Positions 22,600-34,104 are shown, numbered from the stretch's first letter. The stretch is DNA of 64,000 nucleotides from Gnetum montanum (GCA_015680685.1 MNCI01015561.1:468418-532417), one strand, 5' to 3'. Numbers and translations: made by a program. Notes: a model not told the origin generated them from the sequence alone.

Positions 22600-23590
22600 C
22601 ACCCATATTTATTTGAAGAAAACTGTGTTGTCACTGTAGGACAGGTGTTTCTTCCCCAAGATGAGTTGTGTTACATCCATATGGGGCTTTGACCTACCTA
22701 CAGAGGCTTCCCATGGGACGAGTTGCATTACATCCATGATGGGCTTATCGGCTAAGCATGGGAAAGGGTTGCATGTGCATTGGAGGAGCTTGCGAGGGGA
22801 TGCTAGAAATTGCAAAGGGAGAAAGCAGAGGTTAGGTTGGTTGAACAGATGTGAGGGCATGCACTCTCAAGTAGCTAGGCTAGTCAAAGCAGGTACTTTG
22901 AAAAAATGTAGTGTCCTACTCTCATGGTAAAACATATTCTTGATCGGTGCCATCCCAGCCTTATCCTGCAAACATAACAGAAAGAGAACCAGAAAAACGA
23001 TCATCATGTGAAATGAAGACAAAGTCTAGCCTATTCAAGATACCACACAAGCTGCGAATACGTAATGTCCAAAGCAAGAAGGCCAGTGCAAGCATTGGTA
23101 ATGGCAAGCTACAAAAACTCTAGCAGCCACGTTGAAAGTGAGCACTCAAGAGGCTAGGAGCAACGATGATGCAAGTGCTCAGGAATCCCCACCACAAGTA
23201 AGAGCTAGGAAATTAAGCTGCTGGGCGAGAAGCCCAGTTGCTAAATGTTCTTTTAGAATTGAATGATGGTGAGGGCTGGAGGGAAACAACATTGTGGCTG
23301 GGCCACAATAGTGTTGGGATTCCAGCAGAAGGTGTTGACAAAGAGAGCTACAACCAAGATGGTTGACAATGGTTGCGGTAGCTCTAAAAGGTCAGCAAGA
23401 TGTCACGGATGATGACATTGTAAATGTCCCAAAGGGTGTTTCCTTGACATCATGAATTTCATTCTGGAACTGCAATGCCTCACCCTGCTTTGTGCGAGAG
23501 GCATGGGTAGGCAACAGAAAATGGAAAACATTCTCACTCACTTGTTCACAAAGTCACATGTGTTGAACCAGAGAGGTCACCTTGCAAACC
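22600..23590. other. 3' region of element I, no ORF recognised
   Basis: No coding motif was found on either strand. A 'gttgcattacatccat(g/a)t' phrase occurs twice near 22668 and 22722. The position between the long LTR and the pol stop suggests 3' untranslated sequence of element I. Confidence 0.45.
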
Positions 23591-23865
23591 CAGTTTTAGA
23601 TCTTGGTAGACTATCAAATGTGCTGGCTTAAGGTCCCAGAAGATCATGGTCCCCATTTAAGGTCCGAGTAGACCTTGCTATGCTAGTTTAAGGTCCCATC
23701 AAATTGTGATGTGCTAGTTTAAGGTCTTAGCAAACCTCTATGCTAGTTTAACGTCATAGTAGATAAGGGATGGCCAGTTTAAAGTTAGAGCAGACCATCT
23801 ATGCCAGTTCTATGTCATAGCAGATGATTTGTTCCAGTTTTACATCATAGTGGATGATCTACTTA
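23590..23865. repeat. Minisatellite, 'gctagtttaaggtc...' type, 3' of pol
   Basis: About seven units of 35-45 bp, each with a (c/g)cagttta(a/t)ggtc block followed by 'gtagacc' or 'gcagatgat'. Related arrays occur at 27480-27560 and 29851-30056. Tandem repeats in the 3' untranslated region are known for Tat/Ogre-type elements. Confidence 0.75.
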
Positions 23866-23896
23866 CCTTGTTTTATATCTGGTGTGACACTACATG

Positions 23897-26800
23897 TTAG
23901 GTGTAGTAGGGTTTCAAGTACAAATGATTGATAGGATTTGAGAACTCATTGCCATCTAAGTCAGCTAGCTTGAATGCTCCATTCTCATATGCCTTTGTGA
24001 TCAAACAAGGCCCTTCCCAGTTGGCTAAGAATTTGTTCAAGGGCTCGTGAATGGCCTTGAGGATTAGATCCCCTTTTTTGATCAGATGTTGGTGTAAATT
24101 GCAATGATGTTTTTGTTATTTCTTATCCTGATACCACTCGATACGGTTAAGCATTTGGATGCGCTCCTCCTCCATGGAGTCAAGATTAGCGATTCTTGAC
24201 TCATTAGTTTGAGCCTCATCCATAAAGTTCAAGAGGATCATTCAAAGCAAAGGGACCTGCAATTCAAGTGGTAACACCACTTCAAATCCGTATACAAGAC
24301 TGTATGGGGTCTTACTTGTAGCCATTCTGCATGTTGTGCGATAAGCCCACAACACATAGAAGAGTTACTCGTGTCATCATCACTTGCTACTACTGACCAT
24401 ATTTTTTAAGAGGTTGATAATGGCTTTGTTAGGGGCTTCTCCTTGGCCATTTACTTGGGGATAATATGGTGATGAGAAAGAATGTTTATTGCCAAGGTTT
24501 TCGTAAAAGGCTTTAGTTCATGCTACTGAATTAGGACCCATTGTCTATAACAATAGTCATAGGAAGGCCAAATCATGTCACTATATTATCCAAAATGAAT
24601 TTGCAAATCTATTGGGATGTGAACTTTCTAAGGGGAATAGCTTCTACCCACTTTGTGAAGTACTTAGTTGCAGTGATAATGAAGCTATGCCCTACGGAAG
24701 ACTTGGGTGTTATGGGCCCTATGATGTCTAGTCCCCAACATTGAAAAGGCCATGTGATTTGTGTTGTATGTAATTCAGTAGGTGATACAAGTATCAAGTT
24801 CCCATGACGTTGATATACATCACTTGTTCTAACCTTAGAGATGCAATCGCACTCCATATAAGGCTAATAGTAGCCCAGTCACCTAATTTTTGCCACCATA
24901 GCTCTGGGAGCTATGTGCCCTCCACATAGTCCCTCATGGACTTGATCAACATCTTTTTATGCTTCATCCCCACTAACACAAGCTAGCAATATCTCGTCAT
25001 AAGATCATTAGCATAAAGCACCATCTCCTACAAGGACATACTACCATGCTCATTTCTGTATTGCATCCTTTTGGGTAGGTGTCAGGTCATGTGGAGGCTC
25101 ACCATGTTGGAGGTATGTCTTAACGTCATCATACCATTCTTGGGCATGTGTCGCACTTATAGACACTATGTTTGGTGTGTGAATGATAGGGTTAGTGCAT
25201 TCCACTATTGAAGTGGGTAAGGTAGCAAACATGTTTGGTGGCACGCTTAAAGCTAACGTGGCCAATGCATCAGCTATGGTGTTTTCATTGCAGGGTACAT
25301 ATTACACATCTAGGGTTGCAAAATACTTTAGTAAGTATTTCACCAAATCACAGTAAGACTACAAATTTTGTGCCTTGCATGCGTAGACCTCTGTGACTTA
25401 GTTAATGACTAATTGTAAATCGCCTCAAATTGCTAAGTTTTGGATTCCTAACTCTTAAGCTACTAAAATGCCCCTAAGGAGACCCTTGTATTCTGCTACA
25501 TTGTTTGTGCAAAGATACGTAAAGTGATATGCCAAAGGTTGGATCTCTCCGGAGGGAAATGTGAGAATAGCAACGGCACTGCCACCTTGTGTCATTGAGG
25601 CACTGTCAAAATGTAGAATGGCTTCAAAATCTACAGGTACTGGGCTTATGCTGCTAACATGTTCATCTAGAAATTCAGGTTCTATTATTGCCTGGTCATT
25701 GGTGGGTGAAGTTGTAAGTTGCGTAGCTATCGCTTTACCCTTTCTAGATGATTGTGCTACATAGTGTAGGTCAAATTCTGTAGTTATGGCTTTCCATTGG
25801 GCTATCCTACTACTTTTGTATGTATTGATTGTAATGGCCCTAAGTATGTTATTTTTGTAGATGATATTTACTTAGCTATGAAACAAATAATGGCTCCATT
25901 TTTTAAGCACGAATACTAAAGCATGGAAATTCTTTTCTACATCATTGTATTTTGCTTCATAAGCTATTAACACATGACTTAGGTAGTAGACAGGAATTTT
26001 AAAACCATCACCCCTCTTTTGACAAAGCAAAGAGGCAATGGATGTGTCTGAAGTGGCAAGATAAATGGAAAAAGGCTTATCTCTTTATGGAGGGTAAATG
26101 GTAGGAAGATGAATAACTTCCTTTTTTAAGTTTTCAAATGCTTCTTGGCATTGGTTTGTCCATTCAAAGTTAACTCCTTTTTTAAGTAAGTGTTGCATTG
26201 GATGCAAATTATCTATTAGCCTTGGGATAAACCTTTGTATGAATTGCACCCTGCTTTGCAACCCACGTAATTCCTTAAGGTTTGTAGGTGGTGCTAAGTT
26301 AACAATGGCTTTGACTTTATCAAGATCTACACGTATCCCCGTTTTTAACACTACAAAGCCTAACATGCATCTAGTTTTGAATTCAAAGATACATTTTTTG
26401 GAATTGAGGTGGAGGTCATGCCTACAGCAACATTGAAGGACCATATTCAAGTCGTTTGCATGATCAGAAGCTTTCTTAGATTTAACTACTATATCATCCA
26501 CATAATCATTTAACCGTTCTAAAAGATAGTCATTGAAAATGTAAGTCATTGCTCATTGATATGTTGCTCCAGCATTTTTTAGCCTAAAGGGCATCGTCTT
26601 GTAATAAAAGGTTCACCAAGGGGTCATGAACATGATGGGTAGTTATTGTTCTGGGTTTATACAAATTTGATTGTATCCCGAGAATCCATCCATGAAGGAT
26701 AGTAAAGCATGGCTAGCTATAGTATCGACAAGTTGGTCGATACTAGGCAAGGGGAAATCATCCTTAATGGTTGCCTTATTCAAATCCCAGAAGTCTATAT

Positions 26801-27383
26801 AGATTCATAAGCCCCTAGTTTTCTTGGGAATGACTACGATGTTTGATACCCAGTCCACATAATCGACTACCTGGATGAACCCAACTTGATAAAGCTTGGT
26901 GATTTCGTCGTGCACAGCTAATGTAATCTCTGGTTTGATTTTGCAAGCCTTTTGTTTGACTGGTTTGATGCATGAATCTAGGATGATATTTTGCTATATT
27001 ATGCATGGGTCTAAGCCTGGCATATCTTCATATGACCATGCAAACACTTTGATATTATCATTGAGGACTTTAGAGATATTTTGTTGAACCTGTGGCTCCA
27101 GTAGAGAACTAACCTTTAACGTTCTCGCCTCACCTCTGGATGTAGTCATGGAAATTTCAATCAATGGATCCTCAATTACATCACCAGCTTCTAAGTCTAA
27201 GGCTTGGATAGATGTCTGGGCCAATCCAGGGATGTTTCTAAGGATGCTATGTTGGTGTCAGAAAGGGGCAGTTTGAAGTCTACAAGCTCTCTATGTTCAA
27301 GCATCTCCTAAATCTTCCATGGGATCCTATCAGAATTAAGGGCAAATGGAGAGCATTGTGTGTAGCCATTTTCCTAAGCACTC
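23897..27383 (-). pseudogene. pol of element I: RT, RNase H, integrase (decayed)
   Basis: On the minus strand a linker carries IKVFAWSYEDMPGLDP (near 27050). RT follows, with the catalytic block YVDDIVVKSK at about 26500 and the thumb region down to 26085. RNase H and the connection lie near 25000-25900 (HAQEWYDDVKTYLQHGEPP). Integrase has WGLDIIGPITPKSSVGHSF at about 24740 and a C-terminal NWEGPCLITKAYENGAFKLA ending in LYLKPYYT and a stop at 23897. Several frames and stops interrupt it. The YVDD box is intact, but the reading frame as a whole is not. The left limit is the stop codon; the right limit is the putative splice acceptor at 27384. Confidence 0.8.
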
Positions 27384-27479
27384 CTACAAAAATAAGCAAA
27401 ATAAAAGGACGTCAAGTGATACCTGCTCAACATAGCAACAAGAAGTGAATGTATGCAAGGTAATTATGCAATGTTACAA

Positions 27480-27560
27480 AATTGCCAGTTTAAGGTCTTA
27501 GCGGACCATCACTATGATTATAGTGTAAAGGGAACACAAAATTGCTAGTTTAAGGTCATA
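27480..27560. repeat. Two units of the 'gctagtttaaggtc' minisatellite
   Basis: Two copies of gccagtttaaggtcttag / gctagtttaaggtcatag about 67 bp apart, related to the arrays at 23590 and 29851. Confidence 0.7.
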
Positions 27561-27747
27561 GAAAATTGTCACTGTGCTTATAGAATGAGGGGTTAAATTA
27601 AATTTAAAACATTTTTTTATACATTTATGTGCTACGCTACAGAGAACATGGGGTGTCCCATGTTACACGTGGGACATAGGACATTCTGCGTTATGCGTGG
27701 GACACGGGATGTCTTGAAAAAGTTACATGTCTTGTAACCATGAAGGG

Positions 27748-27753
27748 TATAAA
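27748..27753 (+). promoter_or_regulatory. Plus-strand TATA motif (GGGTATAAACACCC)
   Basis: TATAAA within GGGTATAAACACCC resembles the minus-strand CTATAAACACCC at about 20654 in the presumed LTR of element I. It is preceded by 'gtgggacac' repeats (27640-27705). It could be a promoter of a second LTR fragment in the opposite orientation or of the gene fragment downstream. Confidence 0.35.
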
Positions 27754-28397
27754 CACCCATGGTAAACCTATCATTTTCATTGTTAGAGCTAATAGCTTAG
27801 AGCATAGCATGATTCAGAGAGGGAGTGTAGCAGTTGCAGTGTAACCACTAACAGGCCCAAGTTTGATATCAAGACAATGGCATGCAAGAGCGAGAGTAGA
27901 CATTAGGGTCTCACCAATGTGGACGAAGGGGAGCACACCTTGTGACAGCTCCCTAGAGCATAGATCGAAGAACGACAGGAAGCACCGTCTGCCCGATAAC
28001 CCGCTATGCTGCCTTTGATTGTGTTGTATATTTTCATTTGTTGTTGTTATTTTATTTTTATTTTTGAGGAAATGTTATTGCCATTGTCTTCACCGTGGTT
28101 TCCATGACTGTTGCAGCCACTATGCCATGGGTGTTGCTGCCATGGTGGTGGCTATCATCGCTGCCATTGTGGCTGCCACCATGGGTGTGACGCTATGTCT
28201 ACGACTACCATTACTGCTACCAAGTGATGTACCTATATTTTTTATTATTTTTTTTAGGTGAGGGTTTAAAACATTCTAGGTAGCGGAGCACGCATGGAGG
28301 GGTTTTTTTTGTTCCATGCGGTGGAACAGGGCAATTTTTCTTTAGGCCATATCACCTTTGACAACATAACTAACAAGCTATGTCGCATTTTGGTGCT

Positions 28398-28640
28398 TGT
28401 TACACTACGTGGGACGTAGTTGTTACGCTGCGTGGGGTGTAGCTGTTATGCTACTACACTATGCATGACACAACCACTGCTCTGCTTTGCTACTATGTTG
28501 CAGCTCCTATGCTACACATGTGGAACATAGCCGCTATGCTACTACACTATGTGTGCAAGGCATAGTTACTATGTTGCTACACTACGTGTGCAGGGTCTAG
28601 CCGTTACACTGTGCGTGACGCAGCCGCCACACTATGGGAC
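28398..28640. repeat. Minisatellite of 'gctactacactatgtgtgca' type
   Basis: Successive diverged units of about 25-35 bp, such as tgttatgctactacactatg, gctatgctactacactatgt and ttgctacactacgtgtgcag. In style it resembles the repeats of the putative LTR at 21105-22080. Confidence 0.65.
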
Positions 28641-28785
28641 GAATACTTGGAAAAAATTTTGGTTTGCTTGATAGTACCATGAGTGTCATGTCTCATGCTT
28701 AGAAAAATTTTTATACAAGGGGCTGCTACACTATACAATAATGTAACCGACACTTAAAAAAAATTTCAAAAAATTTAGTAAACTA

Positions 28786-29709
28786 ATGTTTTTTGTTATG
28801 CCATGCTGGGTTATGTTAAAACCAATCTTTATCATAATCAAGTTAGTAGGGGTTCTAAGTTGCCTAAGTGTCCGTATGGATAATGTCCCCCCTCCCCATG
28901 CACGAGCAAGGGACTACGCGATCAAGTTCCAAGAAGGCGCACGAGAATTTCTAGAGTTCCTACTGCATTATTTTAGTGTAATAGTATGGTCACACCTATC
29001 GGCTAAGACAACAGGTGTTCTGGTTGAAACGTTACTGCCTAGGGTGAACTAATGCATCTTGAGATTCATGACCAATGGATCCACTAAAAAAGAAGGGGTA
29101 GGGGGCTCAAGTCAAAGTCCAAAAGGCTTGAGACTCCTATTTTGGATTTGGGCCATGCCTGAATTTAAGTGCTATCACAAGTACAACACATTATTCATCA
29201 CTCGCCATATGGGCACCTTGCTTCAGAACCCACCTAGGACCGTCTACTGTGCTAGTGGGTGAGTCTTATAAAGATACTTAGATGTGTTATATCATTTAGC
29301 TTGTATACGGTGGAATGCTTATTGTGTTCTATGGGTTGCCAAATTTTTGATTAACAAGGACAACCTCCACGCTAAAGAGGGGGCATTAGCATTGGCTGAA
29401 ACAACCCTACAAGAGTTCTCTTCTACTGAGAATGTACATGTCAAGGTCATAGAACAACTTTGGGCCAACATTAAAACCTATCCAACCAAATATGCTAGGT
29501 TCTATCTGAAGTGTGAGGAACTCAGGTGGTTGGATGGCAAATGGACCTTTCGTCAAGTACCCACCATAGAAGAAGTTCTAGTGAAAATACCACTATTTCC
29601 CACGCCATTCACACTAGGTGAGTTAGGTTATGCATTTGTTGTCATGTGTTCTTGATTGATTGGTTTTGTTATTTGTTTGGCTAATTTTTTTATAACCCCT
29701 TGTTGTTAG
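28786..29709 (+). pseudogene. FCP1/NIF-like HAD phosphatase gene fragment (antisense to element I)
   Basis: One frame runs from 28786 to 29655, broken only by stops at 29050, 29260 and 29269. Features match the HAD phosphatase family of NLI-interacting factor/FCP1 type: a hydrophobic strand IIIKLVGVL where the catalytic Asp is expected (Lys here), GAREFLEFLLHYFSVIVWS, then YNTLFITRHMGTLLQNPP against the usual NTLL...LLNPP block, and YLDVLYHLA. A good splice donor (CTAG/GTGAGT, 29618) and acceptor (TTGTTGTTAG, 29709) bound a 92-bp intron in phase, so a genomic copy may have been captured. Downstream residues to about 29617 (IEQLWANIKTYPTKYARFYL) are unassigned. Family assignment is by eye. Confidence 0.5.
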
Positions 29710-29850
29710 GCAATGTTGCCACTCTAAGTATGGACTCAAGTTTGAATTATATATATTTGCGGTTTAATGAAACATGAGATGCTTGTCTTATTTTTTGGTT
29801 TTTATATATATATATATTGATGTACCTGGGCCTCTTGTGGGCCCCATGCT

Positions 29851-30056
29851 CTAGTTTTATGCCATTTCGGGCCGTATAATAGTTTAGGGCCATGTCGGGC
29901 CATCGCTAGTTTAAGGCCATTTCGGGCCATTGCTAGTTTTAGGGTCATTTCGAGCCATTGCTAGTTTTCAGCCATTTTGAGCCATTGCTCCAAAGAGTGG
30001 GTTGCCAATTCACGGCCTTGGTGGGTCGTGTGATAGTTCAAGGCCATTCCTAGCCC
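29851..30056. repeat. Minisatellite of 'gctagtttaaggccatttcg' type
   Basis: Five to six units of about 30-40 bp, each with (c/t)tagttt(a/t)agg-ccatttcgggccatt. Related in its first half to the arrays at 23590 and 27480. Confidence 0.8.
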
Positions 30057-30529
30057 AGGCGATATAACTAACATGAAAAGTAACACGATGCAAACTTGAA
30101 ACTATACAAATAAAAAATTACGCAAACAAAGATGCTAAAAATAAATAAAAGATGCTCACAGTAACTTAGGGATGGGCTCTAATTGTGCAATTGTTTCCTA
30201 ACCTGGTGCAGGTTAGGCGAGGCGTATAGCTTGGGAGACTTGAGATGATATTCTTCTAAGTTGTCATTCGACATTTGAAAGGGCAATTCAGCCCACATGG
30301 TTTCTTTGTGTAAGTTGGTGGTTTTGGCCAACTCATTGGTTGAACATCAAATTTCAATATGGATAGGTGATACGTCTTTGGAGATTTCTATCTCTGATCC
30401 TTGCTCCACGTTTATATTGTTTATAGCCCGAGGGGCTACATCATCACCGAAAATCACCACCTCTCCACCTACGTAGGATAGGTGGATTTCTTAGTGTATA
30501 GGTGAGGAGACAACTCTTAATTGGGCTAA

Positions 30530-31706
30530 TCACGATCTTCCCAAAATTAAGTTAAACTCCGGCATCTCCTCTACCATGGTAAATTCTACATTATTGGGAA
30601 AATGGTCCCCTACCACAAAATTAATAGTAACAATTCCCTTAACTATGACACGTGCCCCGTTGAATGACTTTAAATAAGAAGTCTCTATGGGCTTGATTTG
30701 ATCCACCAGGCCCAACTTGTCAACCACAGGGAATGGAATTACATTAGTTGTAGCTCCATCATTGACATGCACCATACGAATCTTATAATGACCTACACGG
30801 ATCGTTATAAACATGGGGGCCATTGTGACCTGACCCTTTTCAAGGTCAACTTTAATGGCTTTTTCATGAAAAACTAGATGAGTTAGTTGGGGTTCTGCCA
30901 CCGTAGGTGGAAGCCTAATGGCATGGATGCCTCTCTCCTTAGCTAGCATGTTTTCACTAATAGGAATAGATGCCAGCATACGAACCAAGGCCTCATGGTG
31001 GGCCACAGAACTCATTATTAAATCATACAAGCTTAGTGTTTTATTTTTTTTGTTTCAAAGCTTGTCTAACCTGTAAAAGCGCATCTAGAAAGTCTTGCCC
31101 ACTATCCAGTTGTTTGTCGATTTTTGCTTCTTCTATACGCCCTAAAAGATGAACCTCTCGAGGAGACATGGTTTTAGACCGGACAATGATCATTTTTGGA
31201 TCTGGGGGCGATGGTTGCATATGTGTGTCAATACCAGTGTCTTTTAATGATGAGGTCATAGGAACTGTCGACAAAGGGGTGGGCTTTGGGGGCCTCAATG
31301 TAGTGCATTCTCTAGCCAACTTATCTACTAGGCGTTCATCACGTTTCCTTGGATGAGAAGACTGTGATGCAATTCCAACCACTGGACTTTGAACAAGTGG
31401 TGAATGTGTAGGCTTTCGTACCCTTATAACGAAGGGTGCTTATGTTGTTGGGGTAATGCGTTGAGGGACCTTTACTACGAAAGGGGTAACGGGCCCCTGT
31501 GATGACGTTTTAATGACAAAAGGGGATTGTTGTTGAAGCCTAAGCCCTCTGAGAAGGCACATGGACCATAATTTGCTTATGTACAGACTCTGTAATGAAT
31601 ATGAATCAATCTCGATATTATTGTCATTCATGGAATGTGTCCAAGCATAATTCCACTCAAATAAGACATCATACAACTGATTCAAATGCAGACTACAAGC
31701 ACTCAC
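30530..31706 (-). pseudogene. gag C-terminal part and protease of element I
   Basis: On the minus strand a Pro/Arg-rich gag tail (31706-31041; SSHPRKRDERLVDKL) precedes an aspartic protease domain (31030-30530) with VHVNDGATTNVIPFPVVDKLG, in the place of the usual VDGG(A/S) protease box of Tat elements, followed by SFNGARVIVKGIVTINFVVG and EFNLILGRS. Coding similarity continues to about 30240 through stops. The N-terminal gag and anything 5' of it are missing. Confidence 0.75.
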
Positions 31707-31709
31707 TAA

Positions 31710-32025
31710 CTATTTTCTAAGTTCACAAAATAAAACTACAAGAGTCTAGCTACTAGAATGACTAAGAGGTATCAAATACATGAAGGGTGATCACATAATT
31801 ATAGGCAAATATTTGCATTACATTGATAGGGATTCTTTAACACATTTAGCTACATCAACAAGGATGTGTCAATGAGGCTACATCAATGCATCTAAGATGC
31901 ATTACCCATTAATGCATCAATGCATTTTCATCCACACATATGTCTCGATGCATCTAAGATGCGTCGATGAGGCTTTGTCGATGACGATGTGTCAACAAAG
32001 CTACCCAACATATCACATCTCATCA
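31710..32025 (-). repeat. Truncated 3' LTR (U3 part) of element E
   Basis: On the minus strand the LTR starts TGATGAGATG directly after a GGGGGTA polypurine tract (32026-32032) and shows U3-type repeats built on GATGCATCTTAGATGC and 'catcgacg'. No TATA box, R region or U5 end follows; by about 31710 the sequence is gag of element I. So roughly the last 500 bp of this LTR and the 5' part of element I were lost at this joint. Confidence 0.6.
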
Positions 32026-32105
32026 TACCCCCACGATTGACTAAAAACTCATCCTTGAGTTATACATAAATGGATGAAGTTTCATTACAAAAATTATAGG
32101 GTAAT
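32026..32105 (-). other. 3' end of element E internal region
   Basis: Carries the polypurine tract and a GGATGAGTTTTTAGTCAATC stretch equivalent to the last 60 bp of the internal regions of A, B, D and F. It is separated from the rest of E (resuming at 40417) by the insertion of D. Confidence 0.65.
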
Positions 32106-32903
32106 AGATGAGCAGCGAGATATCCCTACACCCAACCATATGAATCACTAAGGCATTATGTGTGATCCAGTCAAATTCCATGGACCTATAGTTATCTCGT
32201 ACACTAGTTTCTCTAAGAAGTGAAATGACGTTGAGAATATCCGTTGTCTTCCCAACTACGCTTGTGAGGATCAAGGGTATGGTTTAAGTGTAATTGATGT
32301 ATATAAATTTTTATCAGTTTTATATTTCATGGATGTGATGGCCTACAACAAGAATAAGGGTAGAGTAGATTGAAAACTAGTGTCTATTACCTAGATAGCC
32401 TAACACAAGTAACCGTCCCACTTTCTTGAACACATATAGCACTGCTAGGCTACCAAATGTTAAGCATTTTTTGGTTACCAAGTACTATATAAATGCTCGA
32501 AGTGGTCATGCTTGTGTTCATTACTTGTTGGAAATAAATTGCTTAATCAAATGCATTAAAGTAAAGAACAAGAAAGTAGAATGTATTAAATAAAATATTA
32601 AGCTATTCTCAGTGCTACAAGGATTGTCAAAAGAGTTCATTTCATTCTTATCACATTGCTACACTCAAGTACATCAATGCTCAAACAAAGAATTGTACAC
32701 ACTTAAGACTCCTTTTGTGTGGGCACTCAGAAAATAGTCTAACTATGAGGAAAATAAACTACAAGGGCTTCACTACTCTGACTAAGAATGATCAAAAACT
32801 TGCCCAAAACGGGAGCCCAAGTATGGTATTTATAAACTTGGGGAATATACGCCCCGACGTCGTGTACCCAACATCACGGCCAACACAAAATGATGATTTA
32901 TCA
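32106..32903 (-). repeat. 3' LTR of element D
   Basis: Clearly similar to 39576-40416, roughly nine in ten positions by eye, with shared blocks such as gcattaaagtaaagaacaag. TATA motif (minus) at 32827-32834. On the minus strand it starts TGATAAATCATC after a GGGGGGTA tract. It lacks some U3 sequence found in the 5' copy. Confidence 0.88.
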
Positions 32904-33150
32904 TACCCCCCACAATTGAATGAAAACTCATCCTCGAGTGAGGAAGAGGAGGAACAATTTCTTTACAACATAACATATTGGGTAGGTATGGAATTATTAA
33001 CTGACATGACAAACTAATTTAGATGAAATAGACATATAGACTCTAAGTGCCTAAGTGTATAAAATTACAATTTTTACAACAGTGGGTGTTCATAAGAAGA
33101 GGAATGAACACCCTAGAGAATATTGACATCCAACACCTCTTGGTAGCAAG

Positions 33151-33173
33151 AGAATGAGAGAGAGAGAGAGAGA
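33151..33173. repeat. (GA)n simple repeat in element D tail
   Basis: A GA run on the plus strand, a pyrimidine run on D's strand. Comparable pyrimidine tracts lie at the same relative place in A (10276-10331) and B (59305-59330). Confidence 0.7.
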
Positions 33174-34104
33174 ATAGATCCCTCAATCATGAACAGTCCT
33201 CATTGTGTGGTACTAGTGCATCCTCCTTGGTGAAGATAGTCCCACTTCTAGTCCTTGCTTCCCAATGCAATCACAATAGGATCATGAATTAGTATGTAAT
33301 GTGTAACACATAGCTGTTAAATGTCTTGTCTCATTTGTGGTTACACTCAACTAAGTTGTGATTTTGGTAGTTTGGTTTCTTTGATAGTGTTAGTAGGAAA
33401 GTTGACAAATAGTGTTAATTAAATTAAGTGGTCCATTAAATTTGAAAAATTTTAATATAAGGAAATATTTGAGGAGGGTATAAGAATTCACAACAATGAA
33501 AAAAAGAATTCACTAAAAATTGTTGTGAAGATGTGTACAATTGGATGTCATTGATGGGGTAAACAGAAAGAATTTGATTGTAAAAATGTCTAAGGATAAA
33601 GAACTTAACTAACCCAACCAAAAGATATGCAAGTGGGTCCTCCCCAAAGCAGGTAGAGGCCTTTTGTGCCCTTGCATAACTTCAAACCAAAGAGTCTGTG
33701 GGCTCTATGGATGATTAATGGTTATAGAAGGTTAAGTACAAAAACCTAGAAGTAACTAACTAGGAATTCTGACACATCAAACCAAAGGATGAAACTAGTA
33801 GTGAGATGGAACATCGAAAGCATAGATGGATGAGAGAGTGTGTGTGGAATGGAGTTCCTAATTACGGTCACATGAAGTCCCTTGTAGATTTTGTGGTTAA
33901 ATGACTTGATAGGATCCATCCTCAGTCCAAAACAAAACCAGCCACTTGCAGTGACTTCGCATCAACATTCTAAGATCAATCTATCCCCTGAGATACAAAA
34001 GTGCTCCCATAGAACAACCACCATTCCAAATTATAAGAAGTAGAAAGTGAGGAAGGGTCCTAGTTAGAGGAGACAAGTCCCATAACTAGTGCTTGTAGCC
34101 CATT

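Larger units (their letters stand above)
20020..22900 (-). repeat. Putative long 3' LTR of element I (borders uncertain)
   Basis: On the minus strand the left end finishes ...AGATGCTACA, abutting element H. A TATA motif on the minus strand lies at 20654-20660 (CTATAAACACC), with a U3 of over 2 kb to its right that contains the 205-bp hairpin repeats. A similar TATAAACACC promoter occurs on the plus strand at 27748. The right border is not clear; a 65-bp pyrimidine run on the plus strand (22528-22592) is a purine run on the element's strand. No second LTR is available for comparison. Confidence 0.4.
27384..30170 (-). other. Spacer between protease and RT of element I, possibly intronic
   Basis: On the element's strand the spacer ends with ATTTTTGTAG/GAG at 27384, a good splice acceptor, and protease-linked coding similarity fades near 30170. 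Ogre-type Tat elements carry an intron between protease and RT, so a spliced spacer is plausible, though 2.8 kb would be long. Inside are minisatellites at both edges, a plus-strand TATA motif (27748-27753), a 'ctacactatgtgtgca' array (28398-28640) and an antisense HAD phosphatase fragment (28786-29709). Confidence 0.45.
20020..31710 (-). mobile_element. Element I: decayed Tat-lineage Ty3/gypsy element
   Basis: Minus-strand order from right to left: gag C-terminal part (31706-31041), protease (31030-30530), a long spacer with minisatellites and an antisense gene fragment (30170-27390), RT, RNase H and integrase (27383-23897), a minisatellite-rich 3' region, and a long LTR-like region. A FAWSYEDMPGLDP motif upstream of RT, a LKELRGLQSRVQFIQRFIP block and a GPC(Y)LI integrase C-terminus are typical of the Tat lineage. 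The gag N-terminus, primer-binding site and 5' LTR are missing; the right side is fused to the U3 of element E near 31710. Confidence 0.75.

Noticed and set aside
22492-22692. ORF with a Phe/Ser/Leu-rich membrane-like segment
   Set aside because: It is only the translation of the polypyrimidine tract 22528-22592.
28019-28261. 80-codon ORF with hydrophobic alanine/valine-rich stretch, membrane-protein-like
   Set aside because: The composition comes from a GCTGCCATGG-type repeat; no family resemblance and no consistent frame beyond it.
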